From an uncultured Helicobacter sp. (GTDB taxonomy: Bacteria; Campylobacterota; Campylobacteria; Campylobacterales; Helicobacteraceae), in NCBI GenBank assembly GCA_944325775.1, contig CALVBL010000011.1, forward strand, positions 1-54,621: DNA of 54,621 nt, given 5' to 3'. Each line of letters begins with the position of its first letter. The first letter of the stretch is position 1. The notes below the pieces were generated by a model that searched no databases, had not been told where the DNA came from, and saw nothing but the letters and a program-made list of their open reading frames with translations. The position numbers and the translations under genes are program-made. Shown here one piece after another: positions 1 to 9,666 of this stretch.

Positions 1-758
1 GGGCTAAGGAGATAGAGCGCATTTGTGATAGGCTGTGTGCGATTTTGCCATTTGAGCTTAGTATGTATCCAAACGCGTTTAAAGTCGGAAAAGCGTGCTA
101 TGTCGGACATCCGTTGCTTGATGAGCTGCCATTGGATTCTGTAGATTTTATACGAGAGGGCGCACAGCAGATCGTGTTTATGCCCGGGAGTCGTCGCGGG
201 GAGATCAGCAGGATCTTTCCGATTTTTGTGCAAGTGGCGAGGCAAATCTCTGAATCTAAGGTGCTTGTAGCCCCGTCGCATTTCGCTGCATTGCCCAAAG
301 ATGAACTGCGTAGAATCTATGGCGATGGATTTGAGGAGTTTGAGCTTAGCTTTGATGCCACGCAGGCGTTAAGGAATTGTAGGTTTGCATTTATCTGCTC
401 TGGCACAGCGACGCTACAGGCGGCATTGCTAGGTGCGCCATTTGTGCTTGCATACACGATGCGCAAGATCGAGTATCATATTGCCAAAGCCTTTGTGGGG
501 CTCAATGTCGTGGGATTGGCAAATATCTTGTATCAAGGGGCTTGTGGGCAGAGTGCTGGGAGAGGCGATGCAAGACTGCATATAGAACTTATACAAGATG
601 ATCTCACACCCAAAAATCTTTTAGATTCATATAGGAATTTTGACTTTGAGAGCTATGCTGTGAATGCCAAGAAGCTACGCGCGTATCTGGATCATGGAAG
701 CTCACACAATCTCGCGCAAATCCTGCTAGAAAATCTTACCCACAATCTCGCGCATTAA
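1..758 (+). CDS. lpxB: Lipid-A-disaccharide synthase, C-terminal part (5' end outside window)
   Basis: Glycosyltransferase (GT-B, family 19) that joins UDP-2,3-diacylglucosamine to lipid X to make the lipid A disaccharide at the inner face of the inner membrane. The reading frame is open from base 3, so the gene enters from the left; about 250 of roughly 360-380 residues are visible. Recognisable pieces are GHPLLDELP, the conserved MPGSRRGEI start of the C-terminal nucleotide-binding half, and CSGTATLQAALLGAPFVLAY, which lines the UDP-sugar site. The codon at 45 is TTG inside the gene and is not the start. It ends about 110 bases before ppsA. No terminator was seen. Confidence 0.93.
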   Translation, partial: AKEIERICDRLCAILPFELSMYPNAFKVGKACYVGHPLLDELPLDSVDFIREGAQQIVFMPGSRRGEISRIFPIFVQVARQISESKVLVAPSHFAALPKDELRRIYGDGFEEFELSFDATQALRNCRFAFICSGTATLQAALLGAPFVLAYTMRKIEYHIAKAFVGLNVVGLANILYQGACGQSAGRGDARLHIELIQDDLTPKNLLDSYRNFDFESYAVNAKKLRAYLDHGSSHNLAQILLENLTHNLAH

Positions 759-869
759 AGAATAGCGCACAACTACACCGCCACGCAAGAAAATCTAAGG
801 TATTAGTGCCTTTTAAGTTTTGATTGACTAAAATTGAAAGCTACTTTACACAGCAGGAGATGAAGCGCA

Positions 870-3299
870 ATGAAGTATATAAAGTTTTTTAAGGAACTTA
901 ATAATAAAGATGTGCCTATCGTGGGTGGGAAAAACGCAAGTATCGGCGAGATGTTTCAAGAGCTGGTATCAGAGGGGATCAAGGTGCCAAATGGCTTTGC
1001 TATCACGAGCGAGGCATATTGGTATCTACTAGATTCTGGCGGGATCAGAAACACGATAGAGGATCTGCTAAAGGGGGTCGATGTCACAGAAATCGATGTG
1101 CTCAAAACGCGATCCAAAAAAATCAGAGAGCTGATTTTTGGCACGCCATTTCCTGATGATTTGCGCGAAGAAATCTTTGAAGCTTATAAAATCTTGAGTG
1201 AAGAATATGGTATGAAAGAGACCGATGTGGCAGTGCGCAGTTCAGCGACTGCAGAAGATCTTCCTGATGCGTCGTTTGCGGGACAGCAGGACACTTACCT
1301 AAGCGTGAGAGGCAAAAGTGAGCTTATCCACTATATCAAGTCGTGTTTTGCCTCACTTTTTACCGACAGAGCGGTGAGCTATCGCGCTTCTAGGGGATTT
1401 GATCACTTCAAGGTCGCGCTTTCAGTAGGTGTGCAAAAAATGGTGCGCGCGGATAAAGGCAGCGCGGGCGTGATGTTTAGTATCGATACTGAGACAGGAT
1501 TCAAAGATGCTGTGTTTATCACCGCTTCTTGGGGACTTGGTGAAAATGTCGTGGGCGGCACGGTCAATCCCGATGAGTTTTATGTGTTTAAACCCACACT
1601 AAAAGATGGAAAACGCCCTATCATCAAGCGTCAGCTTGGACATAAGCACCAAAAAATGGTCTATGCGCCACGTGGCAGCGAACACCCTACAAAAAACATC
1701 AAAACCACACAAAAAGAGCTCAAAACCTTTGCGATCACAGATGAGGATATTCTCACACTTGCGCGCTATGCTGTGAGGATCGAGGAGCACTATACCAAGG
1801 AAGCTGGGGAATATCGCCCGATGGATATGGAATGGGCAAAAGATGGCGAGAGTGGAGAGATTTTCATCGTTCAGGCGCGCCCTGAAACAGTGCAGAGCCA
1901 AAAGCTTAAAAACCAAACCGGCAATCGCTTGGAGGAGTTTAGATTCACAGATTCTAGTGAATCGCGTGAAGTCATCATCACTGGGCGTGCGATCGGTAAC
2001 AAAATCGGCGCGGGCAAGGTGCGTATCATCAACAACCTTGAGCATATGAATACCTTTAATGAGGGTGAGATCCTTGTCACAGACAATACCGATCCGGATT
2101 GGGAGCCTGTGATGAAAAAAGCCGCTGCGGTGATCACTAATCGCGGTGGTAGGACTTGCCACGCGGCGATCGTGGCGCGTGAGATCGGTGTGCCTGCGAT
2201 CGTGGGAGCAGTGGGCGCGACAGATAGGCTCTATACTGGTATGGAGATCACCGTCTCTTGTGCAGAGGGCGAGGAAGGTTATGTCTATGCTGGAATCTGC
2301 GACTATGAGGTCAAAAGTGTGGAACTTGATAATCTAGGCGAAACTAAGACAAAAATCTATATGAATGTGGGCAATCCCGAGAAGGCGTTTGGGTTTGCGA
2401 AATTGCCAAATAGTGGTGTGGGGCTTGCAAGAATGGAGCTCATCGTGCTTAACCAAATCAAAGCGCACCCTCTAGCCCTACTTGATATCCAAAATGGCAA
2501 GGGCAAGGAAATCAAAGAGCGTGCAGAGATCGAGCGGCTGATGGCGGGGTATGAGAGCCCAAAAGATTTCTTTGTCAAAAAAATCGCTGAAGGGATTGGT
2601 ATGATTTGTTCGGCGTTTTATCCAAATCCCGTCATTGTGCGCACGAGCGACTTTAAATCAAACGAATATCGCGGTATGGTCGCAGGGACTTACTATGAGC
2701 CACAAGAAGAGAATCCTATGTTAGGCTATCGCGGGGCGAGTAGGTATTATTCTGATTTGTATCGCGTGGCATTTGAGTGGGAGTGTGAGGCGCTGGCTAT
2801 GGTGCGCGATGAGATGGGACTTAACAATATGAAAGTGATGATACCATTTTTGCGTACGCCAGAGGAGGGCAAAAAGGTACTAGAGATTATGCGCCGCAAT
2901 GGCTTAGAATCAGGGCGCAATGGCTTGGAGATCTATGTGATGTGTGAGTTGCCAGTGAATGTGATTTTGGCAGATGAGTTTTTGAGTATGTTTGATGGCT
3001 ATTCTATCGGATCAAACGACCTCACACAGCTTACTTTGGGCGTGGATAGAGATGGGCAGCTCGTCACGCATATCTTTGATGAGCGCAACCCTGCGATGTT
3101 TGAGATGTTTAGACAGGCTATTGCGGCGTGCAAACGACATGGCAAGTATTGCGGTATCTGTGGGCAAGCCCCAAGCGACTATCCAGAGGTTACGGAATTT
3201 TTGGTAAAAGAGGGCATTAGCTCGATTTCACTCAATCCAGATTCTGTGATCAAGACTTGGCGCTTCGTCGCGGAGCTAGAAAAGAAACTCAAAAAATAA
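870..3299 (+). CDS. ppsA: Phosphoenolpyruvate synthase
   Basis: Makes phosphoenolpyruvate from pyruvate, ATP and water for gluconeogenesis; cytoplasmic. The 809 residues follow the family order: an N-terminal ATP-binding domain (VGGKNASIGEMFQEL near residue 18, later AVRSSATAEDLPDASFAGQQ), the swivelling phosphohistidine domain with GGRTCHAAIVAREIG, whose catalytic His is residue 431, and a C-terminal PEP-binding barrel ending with SNDLTQLTLGVDRD and the Cys-containing CGICGQAPSDYPE. The start has AGGAGA ten bases upstream. The next gene, a TerB-like membrane protein, follows after 20 bases; the same neighbour order (HP0121-HP0122) is known in H. pylori. Length is normal and no defect was seen. 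Confidence 0.97.
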   Translation: MKYIKFFKELNNKDVPIVGGKNASIGEMFQELVSEGIKVPNGFAITSEAYWYLLDSGGIRNTIEDLLKGVDVTEIDVLKTRSKKIRELIFGTPFPDDLREEIFEAYKILSEEYGMKETDVAVRSSATAEDLPDASFAGQQDTYLSVRGKSELIHYIKSCFASLFTDRAVSYRASRGFDHFKVALSVGVQKMVRADKGSAGVMFSIDTETGFKDAVFITASWGLGENVVGGTVNPDEFYVFKPTLKDGKRPIIKRQLGHKHQKMVYAPRGSEHPTKNIKTTQKELKTFAITDEDILTLARYAVRIEEHYTKEAGEYRPMDMEWAKDGESGEIFIVQARPETVQSQKLKNQTGNRLEEFRFTDSSESREVIITGRAIGNKIGAGKVRIINNLEHMNTFNEGEILVTDNTDPDWEPVMKKAAAVITNRGGRTCHAAIVAREIGVPAIVGAVGATDRLYTGMEITVSCAEGEEGYVYAGICDYEVKSVELDNLGETKTKIYMNVGNPEKAFGFAKLPNSGVGLARMELIVLNQIKAHPLALLDIQNGKGKEIKERAEIERLMAGYESPKDFFVKKIAEGIGMICSAFYPNPVIVRTSDFKSNEYRGMVAGTYYEPQEENPMLGYRGASRYYSDLYRVAFEWECEALAMVRDEMGLNNMKVMIPFLRTPEEGKKVLEIMRRNGLESGRNGLEIYVMCELPVNVILADEFLSMFDGYSIGSNDLTQLTLGVDRDGQLVTHIFDERNPAMFEMFRQAIAACKRHGKYCGICGQAPSDYPEVTEFLVKEGISSISLNPDSVIKTWRFVAELEKKLKK

Positions 3300-3319
3300 C
3301 AAAATAGAATCGAGGTGTT

Positions 3320-4123
3320 ATGGAATTTATTTTATTACTTATAGGAGCGGGGGTAGCGTATTATTTGTATGTTACCCTGCAGGATTATCTCAAAAATCCC
3401 TTACATCAAGAAATCGTCCAGCAAAAACTGCAGTTTGAAGTCAGACATACAGAGCAAGTCAGTGAGCAAGAGAAGAGACAAAACAAAGTCCGAGAGAGTG
3501 AATATGGGATCTTGAGTGCGATTTTGGGCATTTTTGCACGCAGTGATGGCAAAATGTGCGAATTTGAGCGTGTGCTAGTGGAGGATATGATTGATGAGAT
3601 GGCGCGAGATTCTAAAAACTCTAAGATTACCAAAGATGCGCTATTGGAGATTTATGAAAATGGCGATGATCGCAGTTTGGAGCAGCTGTGTGTGGATTTT
3701 AGCAACGCGACAAAAGGCGAGTATAAAAAACGGCTAAAGGTCGTGGAATTTTTGTTTGTCCTTGCGTATGCAGATGGGGAATTTGACAAAAATGAAGAGG
3801 CTATGCTCATTGATGTGGCAGCGTTTTTCGAGCTGGATAATGAGGATTTTAACAAGCTCTATAATGAGTTTGCCACATCATATGCAAAAGATGTTGAGAT
3901 GAGCACACAAGAGGCTTTGGAGCTTTTGGGACTGCAAGAGGGATATAGCCAAGAGGAGCTAGAAAAGCACTACAATGATATGCTGAAAAAAACCAAGGGC
4001 ACTATTTTGGATAACCAAAATATGAATAAATCACTCTTAGATAGCACGGTGCAGGACTTGCGTAAGATAGAAACAGCCTACAGTCTGCTAAAGAGTGTGC
4101 AGCCAAAGACCCAAGATCTTTAG
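3320..4123 (+). CDS. Membrane-anchored TerB-like protein with degenerate J-like C-terminus
   Basis: 267 residues. A single N-terminal membrane segment (about residues 2-20) is followed by a charged helical stretch. Residues about 55-195 form a TerB/DjlA-like all-helical domain, recognised by two acidic motifs, SDGKMCEFERVLVEDMI and ADGEFDKNEEAMLI. The last 65 residues (ALELLGLQEGYSQEELEKHY onward, ending IETAYSLLKS) resemble a J domain, but the HPD tripeptide needed to stimulate DnaK is absent, so co-chaperone activity is doubtful. The family arrangement resembles DjlA. The gene follows ppsA by 20 bases with GAGGTG before the ATG and is probably co-transcribed. Function is unknown. Confidence 0.75.
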   Translation: MEFILLLIGAGVAYYLYVTLQDYLKNPLHQEIVQQKLQFEVRHTEQVSEQEKRQNKVRESEYGILSAILGIFARSDGKMCEFERVLVEDMIDEMARDSKNSKITKDALLEIYENGDDRSLEQLCVDFSNATKGEYKKRLKVVEFLFVLAYADGEFDKNEEAMLIDVAAFFELDNEDFNKLYNEFATSYAKDVEMSTQEALELLGLQEGYSQEELEKHYNDMLKKTKGTILDNQNMNKSLLDSTVQDLRKIETAYSLLKSVQPKTQDL

Positions 4124-4219
4124 CCGTAATCTCATAAGCCCACAGAGAAAGGATCTTGAGGCAAATTAGGAATGGTTGATGCTTGGGTTAGGCTTAGAAT
4201 CTAAACTAAAGGTGCTCTA

Positions 4220-4693
4220 ATGAAAGTCGATGGGCAGTCGTTGCTAAGTGCGATTTATTATCAAAACCAAGCGGGTGCTAGAGAAGATGTGAGGGATTCT
4301 GAACTCCACCAGATTAAACCCCTAGAGGAGATTTCTCACACCCAAGTTACTAATGATATTTCTAACCCCAATACTTCATTTCGTATCAAAGACTATTTTG
4401 AGCCATCCTCTATGCTCAAAAAAGCTCAAGAAGTGCGCGAGGACGCCCTCGATGCGTTTGGCTCTAAAGAGCATTTTGATAATCTTGCTAATACACTTCA
4501 CAAAGCCTCTATCATCAACTATAACGAGCTTAGTGCGATACACTATTTACGCGATAATGCCCAAAAGCTTAGCTTTGATGAGTTTGAAAAAATCGCTAGC
4601 AATGACACCCATAGTATGCAGATGAAAGGACTGCTAAATAGCGTGGTGCATAAACTCCACTATATCGATAGCATTAATGGTGGGGTGATGTAG
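4220..4693 (+). CDS. Conserved-looking hypothetical protein
   Basis: 157 residues, not recognised. No signal peptide or membrane segment. The first 50 residues are polar and probably disordered; the rest is mostly helical and charged (for example MLKKAQEVREDALDAFGSKE and LSFDEFEKIASND), suggesting a small cytoplasmic helical protein. Codon use resembles its neighbours. The ATG is preceded by a weak AAAGG. It ends in Gly-Gly-Val-Met and faces the convergent DUF4105 gene 12 bases later. Function cannot be assigned from the sequence. Confidence 0.6.
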   Translation: MKVDGQSLLSAIYYQNQAGAREDVRDSELHQIKPLEEISHTQVTNDISNPNTSFRIKDYFEPSSMLKKAQEVREDALDAFGSKEHFDNLANTLHKASIINYNELSAIHYLRDNAQKLSFDEFEKIASNDTHSMQMKGLLNSVVHKLHYIDSINGGVM

Positions 4694-4705
4694 GGGGTTG
4701 TAGTA

Positions 4706-6345
4706 TCAAAAATTCACGCTCACACCCGTTTGTATCACGTTATATCGCTCTCCTCGCATCTCTGCCTTGATAAATATATCACTTTGTTTATAGAGATTCA
4801 CACCCACGAACGCACTTACACTTTGGGTATAACCCCTTTGATTGTTTATATCCAAATAATAATCATAGCTCCCCACAAAACGCACTCTGTGAAACCGCAG
4901 CACCGCGCCTACTCGCATATCCACATAGGCATTGTGTGCATGTACATAGTCATAGCCAAAAATCGGCATAGCATACACGCTGACATATCTCCCTAGATAG
5001 CTGCCAAAGCCCACACCAAAGGCGATATTTGGCTTGAGATTTGTGCGTGTGTGCTCACCTATAGGGTTTTCAAAGCTCACATCAATATATTTTGAGAGAT
5101 TTTTACTCCGATACAAATCTAGCAGCGAAAACAAATGCAACGCCTCGATCTTTTGTATAAAGGCATCGTTAGTGCGTGGATTGAATCGTATATCGATACT
5201 TGCGAGCCGAGATTCTATAAGTTCGTGATAGGCATTGTTGGCATTGCGGATATCCGAGTATATGGGTGCGAAATACGCACTTGCTAGCCCATCGCCATTG
5301 CGCATTTCATACCCGAGTGCCATTTTGCACTATCGCGCACACCAAAGATGTCATTGCGCCCATAGGCTTTGACAAACACTTCTTTGTTTTTGGGTGCTTC
5401 CATTTTGACATCGATGATACGCCCCGTAGTATGAAGGGCTTTGAGATATTCTGTGGGTGTTTGGTAGGGCTTATTTTGGGGTATGTAGAAGTCCTCACTT
5501 GCCACGCGCAAAAGGCTTTTGATCGCGTCATTGCAGTTATGCGTGATAAATGCGTAATCAATCTCGATATCTTTTAGCTCCCACATGTGCGCTTGTAGCA
5601 TTGCCTTTTCCTCATCATTGAGTGCAAGTTCTAGTCGCCAAAGATTGCGTTTTTCGTTTTTGATATATTCAAATTCCGCATTTTTCAGAGGTGAGAGCGC
5701 GTAGATTCCATCGAGATTGCCCATTACCGCGCGTATGTAGGCGATTGGGTTGAGCCCTAGCTCTGCAGTAGCAAAAAAACTCATGCTATAGCCCACATAC
5801 TGCCCCTTTTTGAGCTCTAGGGTCGTGTTGCCCCATTTTTTGGAGATATCTTGCTTGGTTGTGCCTTCAATGGCTAGGTAGATATGTCCCATCGCCGAGC
5901 CCGGATACACATCGCTCTCTGCAGCATAGTGCAAAGATATTTTATCAAATGCTACGATTTGTTGAAATTCATTGAATCCATCGCATACGATACGCGTGCG
6001 ATCTTTGGCAATATCTGCAAAAAACTTCGAAAGATACAGGGCGCGGGCGGGGTATGTGCAGAAAAACTTCTGTGGATTATCTTTTTTGAGTGCTAGTGTG
6101 GCTTGGAGCTCTGCATAGGGATTCTTAGCACCATTTTTGGCGAGGAAAAATCCAGATTTTTGTTCTATGAGTGAGGAGTTTTTGCGAAAATGCAGGAGTG
6201 CACGCCATTGCTTGGAAGTGGCTATAGAATCTAAGAGGGCTTTTGTCTGTGAATCTTGTGGATTGATGAGAGATTGTACGGTGGATGCGTGCGATGGTGC
6301 TGCTAAGCACGCACCGCACAGAACAAAGGCAACTAAAATTTTCAC
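4706..6345 (-). pseudogene. DUF4105 (Lnb N-terminal domain) envelope protein, split by a -1 frameshift
   Basis: Two overlapping reading frames make one protein of about 545 residues. The first (6345 to 5284) has a signal peptide (MKILVAFVLCGACLAAPSHA) and a DUF4105-type periplasmic domain with MGHIYLAIEG and the conserved ITHNCNDAIKSLL (His-Asn-Cys-Asn). The second (5323 to 4706) continues it with alternating hydrophobic strands and ends VNF, as outer-membrane barrels do. The frames meet at an A4 run near 5313-5316 (minus strand GCAAAATGG): one extra A, or a -1 slip, would join DSAK to MALGYEMRNG without a gap. Taken as written, the gene is broken. Programmed slippage or a sequencing error are alternatives. 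Biochemical function is not established. Confidence 0.75.
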
Positions 6346-6351
6346 TTTATC

Positions 6352-7083
6352 TTAGAGCGTGAAGAAAGTGTAAGTGTAGCCAACTTTTAGGGCAATATCA
6401 TTGCCATAGTCTAAGTAGCTATTTGCTGGCTGCACGGTAGCTGTGTGATACACAGCAGCGATCTCAAAACCGCTAAAGATAAGACCAAGCTGCAGTTTTG
6501 AAATCACCGTGGAGCCTTCAGTTTCGCTTCCAGTACTACTACTACCTGTGCTACTTACGGAGTGTGTCCAGGAATGACGATCAACCCCAAAACCTGCAAA
6601 TACACCCACATTTGATGATAGGTTATACACCGCATCCGCACCAATACCAAGCCTAAGCGCTGTGGTGGTATGATTATAAGTTTCAGCGATACGCCAACCA
6701 ATGATTTGTATTGCTGTATATCGCAAACCCGCACCAAGGCTAACATACCCTCGCACGGCAAATTTTTCGGTAAAGTAATGCTTATAGCCTACTTTAACAT
6801 CGCCAAAACCACCAAGAGCAAGTCCATCTTTTTTGAGTTCATAAAAAGGACTTGGTCTCATCGTAGTAGTTGAACCTGTTAGACCAAGATCCACACCAAC
6901 ATACACACCCGATACATTCTGAGACTTTTTGTTTTTATTCACATAAGGCTAGAAAGTATCTGTGCTCTCTTGCACGTTTTGTGACTTTTTCGTATCTTGT
7001 GTGCTTTGTGTAGCTTCCTCATCTGCCCATAGGATAGCTGATCCCAAAAGTGCTATGATGATTAGAGTTGTGAATTTTTGCAT
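6352..7083 (-). pseudogene. Outer-membrane beta-barrel protein interrupted by an in-frame amber codon
   Basis: The ATG at 7083 opens a clear signal peptide (MQKFTTLIIIALLGSAILWA, then DEEAT) and a polar linker, but reaches TAG at 6951-6949. The same frame continues after the stop as a roughly 190-residue eight-strand-like barrel (GVYVGVDLGLTG, KVGYKHYFTEKFAVRGYVSLG, ending VGYTYTFFTL). A GTG at 6942 could begin the barrel half, but it would lack a signal peptide, so the ancestral gene was almost surely one frame. The stretch KKSQNV occurs on both sides of the stop, hinting at a small duplication or recombination there. Spacing is 6 bases to the DUF4105 gene. Read-through or a base error are alternatives. 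Confidence 0.75.
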
Positions 7084-7095
7084 CTACACTCCTTG

Positions 7096-7497
7096 CTAAT
7101 TGCAGCTTGATTTTCTTTCTACAGGCACGATAAAGTTAGGATTTGCATACTCCCACATACCGCCACTTACGGCATCTGTCGTAGATCCTGTCGTCCCACC
7201 GATGAGGATATTACCCCAAAACCAACCACTGATCCGGTTTTTGCCCTTGATAACAAGCTGCGTGCTTTCATAGCATTTGTTATCTTGAGTTAGCACTTGG
7301 ACTACCGCACCATCTACACGAGAGATCTCTACTTCTGTAGGTAGGCTGACTTTCTCCCCATTGATCGTGGCTACTACAGATTTGCCATTGCTTGCTGTGA
7401 GTGCTACAGATTGTGTTGTTTGGTTTGAAATCGTCGCACAGCCTGTGATCAACGCCCCTAATGCCCCTATCATAAGATACGATCCTATGTTTTTCAT
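7096..7497 (-). CDS. Small putative lipoprotein
   Basis: 133 residues with a lipoprotein signal peptide: MKNIGSYLMIGALGALITGC, Cys20 being the lipidation site (lipobox LITGC). The mature part has a short beta-rich body (TASNGKSVVATINGEKVSLP, then VDGAVVQVL) followed by a Gly-rich segment (GWFWGNILIGGTTGSTTDA), a pattern seen in small Gly-rich envelope lipoproteins. AAGGAG precedes the ATG. It is the first gene of a minus-strand run with the barrel gene 12 bases downstream. Specific function unknown. Confidence 0.75.
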   Translation of the reverse strand: MKNIGSYLMIGALGALITGCATISNQTTQSVALTASNGKSVVATINGEKVSLPTEVEISRVDGAVVQVLTQDNKCYESTQLVIKGKNRISGWFWGNILIGGTTGSTTDAVSGGMWEYANPNFIVPVERKSSCN

Positions 7498-7659
7498 TTT
7501 GTCTCCTTTGACTTATTGGTATTAACTTCACTTGATGTGAGCAAACTGATTCTATTTTTTTTGTTCAGCTGAAAGTAGGGGAAAAAAGTCAAAGTTTGAT
7601 GAAATTTTATCGTTGTGTTACAAAACACTACATTTAGGATTTTATTAAGGCAAATGTAA

Positions 7660-7782
7660 TGTGAAGCAAATTATGGTCAAGACACCCTCACCAACAAACT
7701 CTTTAACTACGAGTTTAAGGCAGACAATGGCACACTCTATGCCATAGGTACGGCAACAGATGAGATCAAGCAATTGGAGTGA
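7660..7782 (+). pseudogene. C-terminal fragment of an unidentified gene
   Basis: A 40-codon open stretch, closed upstream by TAA and without a start codon, reads NYGQDTLTNKLFNYEFKADN then GTLYAIGTATDEIKQLE before TGA. The amphipathic, strand-like composition is protein-like, unlike the surrounding AT-rich DNA. It may be the tail of a lost gene. No family was recognised, and chance openness over 40 codons is possible. Confidence 0.3.
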
Positions 7783-7811
7783 AGTATAGGTTTTAGAATC
7801 TATAATTTTAA

Positions 7812-7912
7812 TGCAAGTTTTGCAGTAGCAAAACTTGTGATCGGGGTTTCAAGGCAAAAGCCTCTCACCCCTCCGCTTACGCGAACATACACTTTATTTT
7901 TTAGCAAGATTC
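7812..7912 (-). repeat. Dispersed two-hairpin repeat, copy 1
   Basis: Reverse-oriented copy of the repeat best seen at 23301-23380. It starts with the CAAGTTTTGC/GCAAAACTTG hairpin (7814-7838 region), continues through a second stem built from GGGGT/ACCCC and AGGC/GCCT, and then the conserved GCTTACGCGAACATACACTT. The stem bases differ from the other copies but still pair. Confidence 0.75.
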
Positions 7913-8002
7913 TAGAATCTCTTGGTGTCAGCATGTCAGGAACGCGACTTGGCAATGGCGCAGATTCTATAAACCCACCTAGAATCTAAACCCAAACAAT
8001 CC

Positions 8003-9608
8003 CTAGCGGGCAGTGAATTTTTGCACCCCAAATACTCTAGCATAGACATTGTTGGGCCATACATCAGGGTTAGAGCCCGGATTGCTCCAGCCCGTGTAGT
8101 TTCCATAATACGATACAAAAGTCTGTGTTTCTACGATGATCTCTGTCACACCCATAGCTTTTTGCGCAGCAATAGAGGCTAGCATACGCTCCCATTTTAG
8201 GCGCATATCCGCACATGCCATCAATACAAACAATCCAAACAGCACACATATCATGATGATAAGCTTTTGGAAAAGCTCTCTTGTACGCTGTGTGAGATCT
8301 TCACCTAGAATCTTGCACATCAAGATGAGCAAACTTATATCAAATATCCCATAATGGAGTCTTGCTCTGCCGGGTAAGCCCATCTGCAAGGTCGCTGCGA
8401 TACTTATAAAATACGCTAAAAGCACGAATGTGATGATGGTGGCATATCGCGCCTTCATGTCCTCTTGGTGCTTATAGAACATATATGCAAGATAGAGACT
8501 AAAGCCAAGTATGATCGGTGTAACTAAGAATCCCAAGCTCTTAGGATAGACAAATGCCAGCATAATCATAGGGATAATGCCTAGTGTGATAAGGAGGATT
8601 CTACCGGGCAGGGTTTTGTAAATACGACAGATATACGCCCACCACAAGGCTATATACACAAAGACTTGCGTAACATAGAGCTGATGTGAGCCAAAGACCC
8701 TTTGCCAGCGTGCGAATTTGTCTTGGAAGCTCATTGCTAAAAAATCGCTGATGCTGATGTATGCACCGGATTTTTGGAAATGGTTTATAGCACGCACTCT
8801 GTGTCCGGGCGAGGCATAGAGCACGATCCAGCCTGCGACAAAGCCCACAATCCCTACATAATACCACAGGGGCAGGGAGATCCTGCGCCATAAGCCAAAA
8901 CCAAGTAGTGCGATCTGAAACACGACAACCACAATTCCAAGCTCACTACTCCACCCAGCTATCACTCCAAGCACAAATATCCCTAGGGCTTTTAGTAGTG
9001 AGAATCTAGTGTGCGCACTTGGGGCTTGCCAAAAGATTCTATAAGGCAGGAGGTAGAGGAGAATGAAGCAATACGCCCATAGGTAGTTGAGGCTTCCTGC
9101 TGCCCAGAAAAATATCGCGCCAAAGGCACGAAACGCCATCAAGACAAAGAGCATAAGTGCGATAGCAGCACAATCTATGAGCGTGAGCGTGGGAAATCGT
9201 CCAAAGAGCAGGGCAAACATGAGATAGAAGAAACCAACGCCAAATAAAGCATTGATGAAGGCAAAATATGGTGTGTGTGAGAGATATGAGCCAAACCAAA
9301 CTTTCAAAAGCTCGCCTATGCGCCCATTCCAGTGCATATATGAGTGCATCATAGAATCTATGCCACCAAGTGGCGCACCAAAATCATCGCTTTGCGTGGG
9401 AAAGAGCGCGTTGAGCACAAAAAAGAATAGATACAAACCAATCCCAAGCACCAGAGTGGATTGAGAAGAAGAATATAGATGGAATCAGTGGTGTGGGCTG
9501 CGGTGTAAATCGATGAGGGTTATGTAGTGGTGCGGTGGTATTGGCTGAAGTGTTGGGAATGACTATATCAGTTTGAGCGTGTCTCGGGGGGGGGGCTTTT
9601 ATAGGCAT
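8003..9608 (-). pseudogene. Polytopic membrane protein of DUF6056 type, phase-variable and out of frame
   Basis: The main frame (9451 to 8003, up to 482 residues) has about ten to twelve membrane helices and the hallmarks of DUF6056-type putative glycan-modifying membrane proteins: QSDDFG just after the first helix, WNGRIGELL, AAGSLNYLWAY and SSELGIV. It has no credible start of its own (GTG at 9451 lacks a ribosome site). Upstream, ATG at 9608 has AAGGAG at good spacing and enters a C10 tract (9586-9595). That frame stays open to 9384 and overlaps the main frame in the wrong register. The gene is therefore probably phase-variable and off here, needing a second shift near 9451-9500 as well. 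A role in surface polysaccharide is inferred from family and context. Confidence 0.65.
9586..9595 (-). repeat. C10 tract (minus strand) at the start of the DUF6056 gene
   Basis: Ten Gs on the plus strand, 13 to 22 bases inside the frame that opens at ATG 9608. This is a typical slipped-strand contingency tract. With ten bases the frame stays open for 74 codons; with 9 or 11 it closes within 10-15 codons. Confidence 0.85.
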
Positions 9609-9666
9609 ATAAACTCCTTGCTTAAAAATTTCGGGATTATAGCAGATTTTAGCTTAGCTGGGTTTT

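Larger units (their letters stand above)
7498..8002. other. Gap with a gene remnant and a two-hairpin repeat
   Basis: 505 bases without an intact gene. It contains the start region of the lipoprotein gene (about 7500-7560), a short coding remnant at 7660-7782 and a copy of the dispersed hairpin repeat at 7812-7912, followed by GAATCT/GATTCT words. Nothing else was seen. Confidence 0.7.

Noticed and set aside
1599..2162. 187-codon open frame on the minus strand inside ppsA
   Set aside because: Fully antisense to a well-supported enzyme and without any family pattern or ribosome site.
7812..7912. CRISPR-like array
   Set aside because: The repeats are dispersed single copies with no regular spacers and no cas genes in the window.
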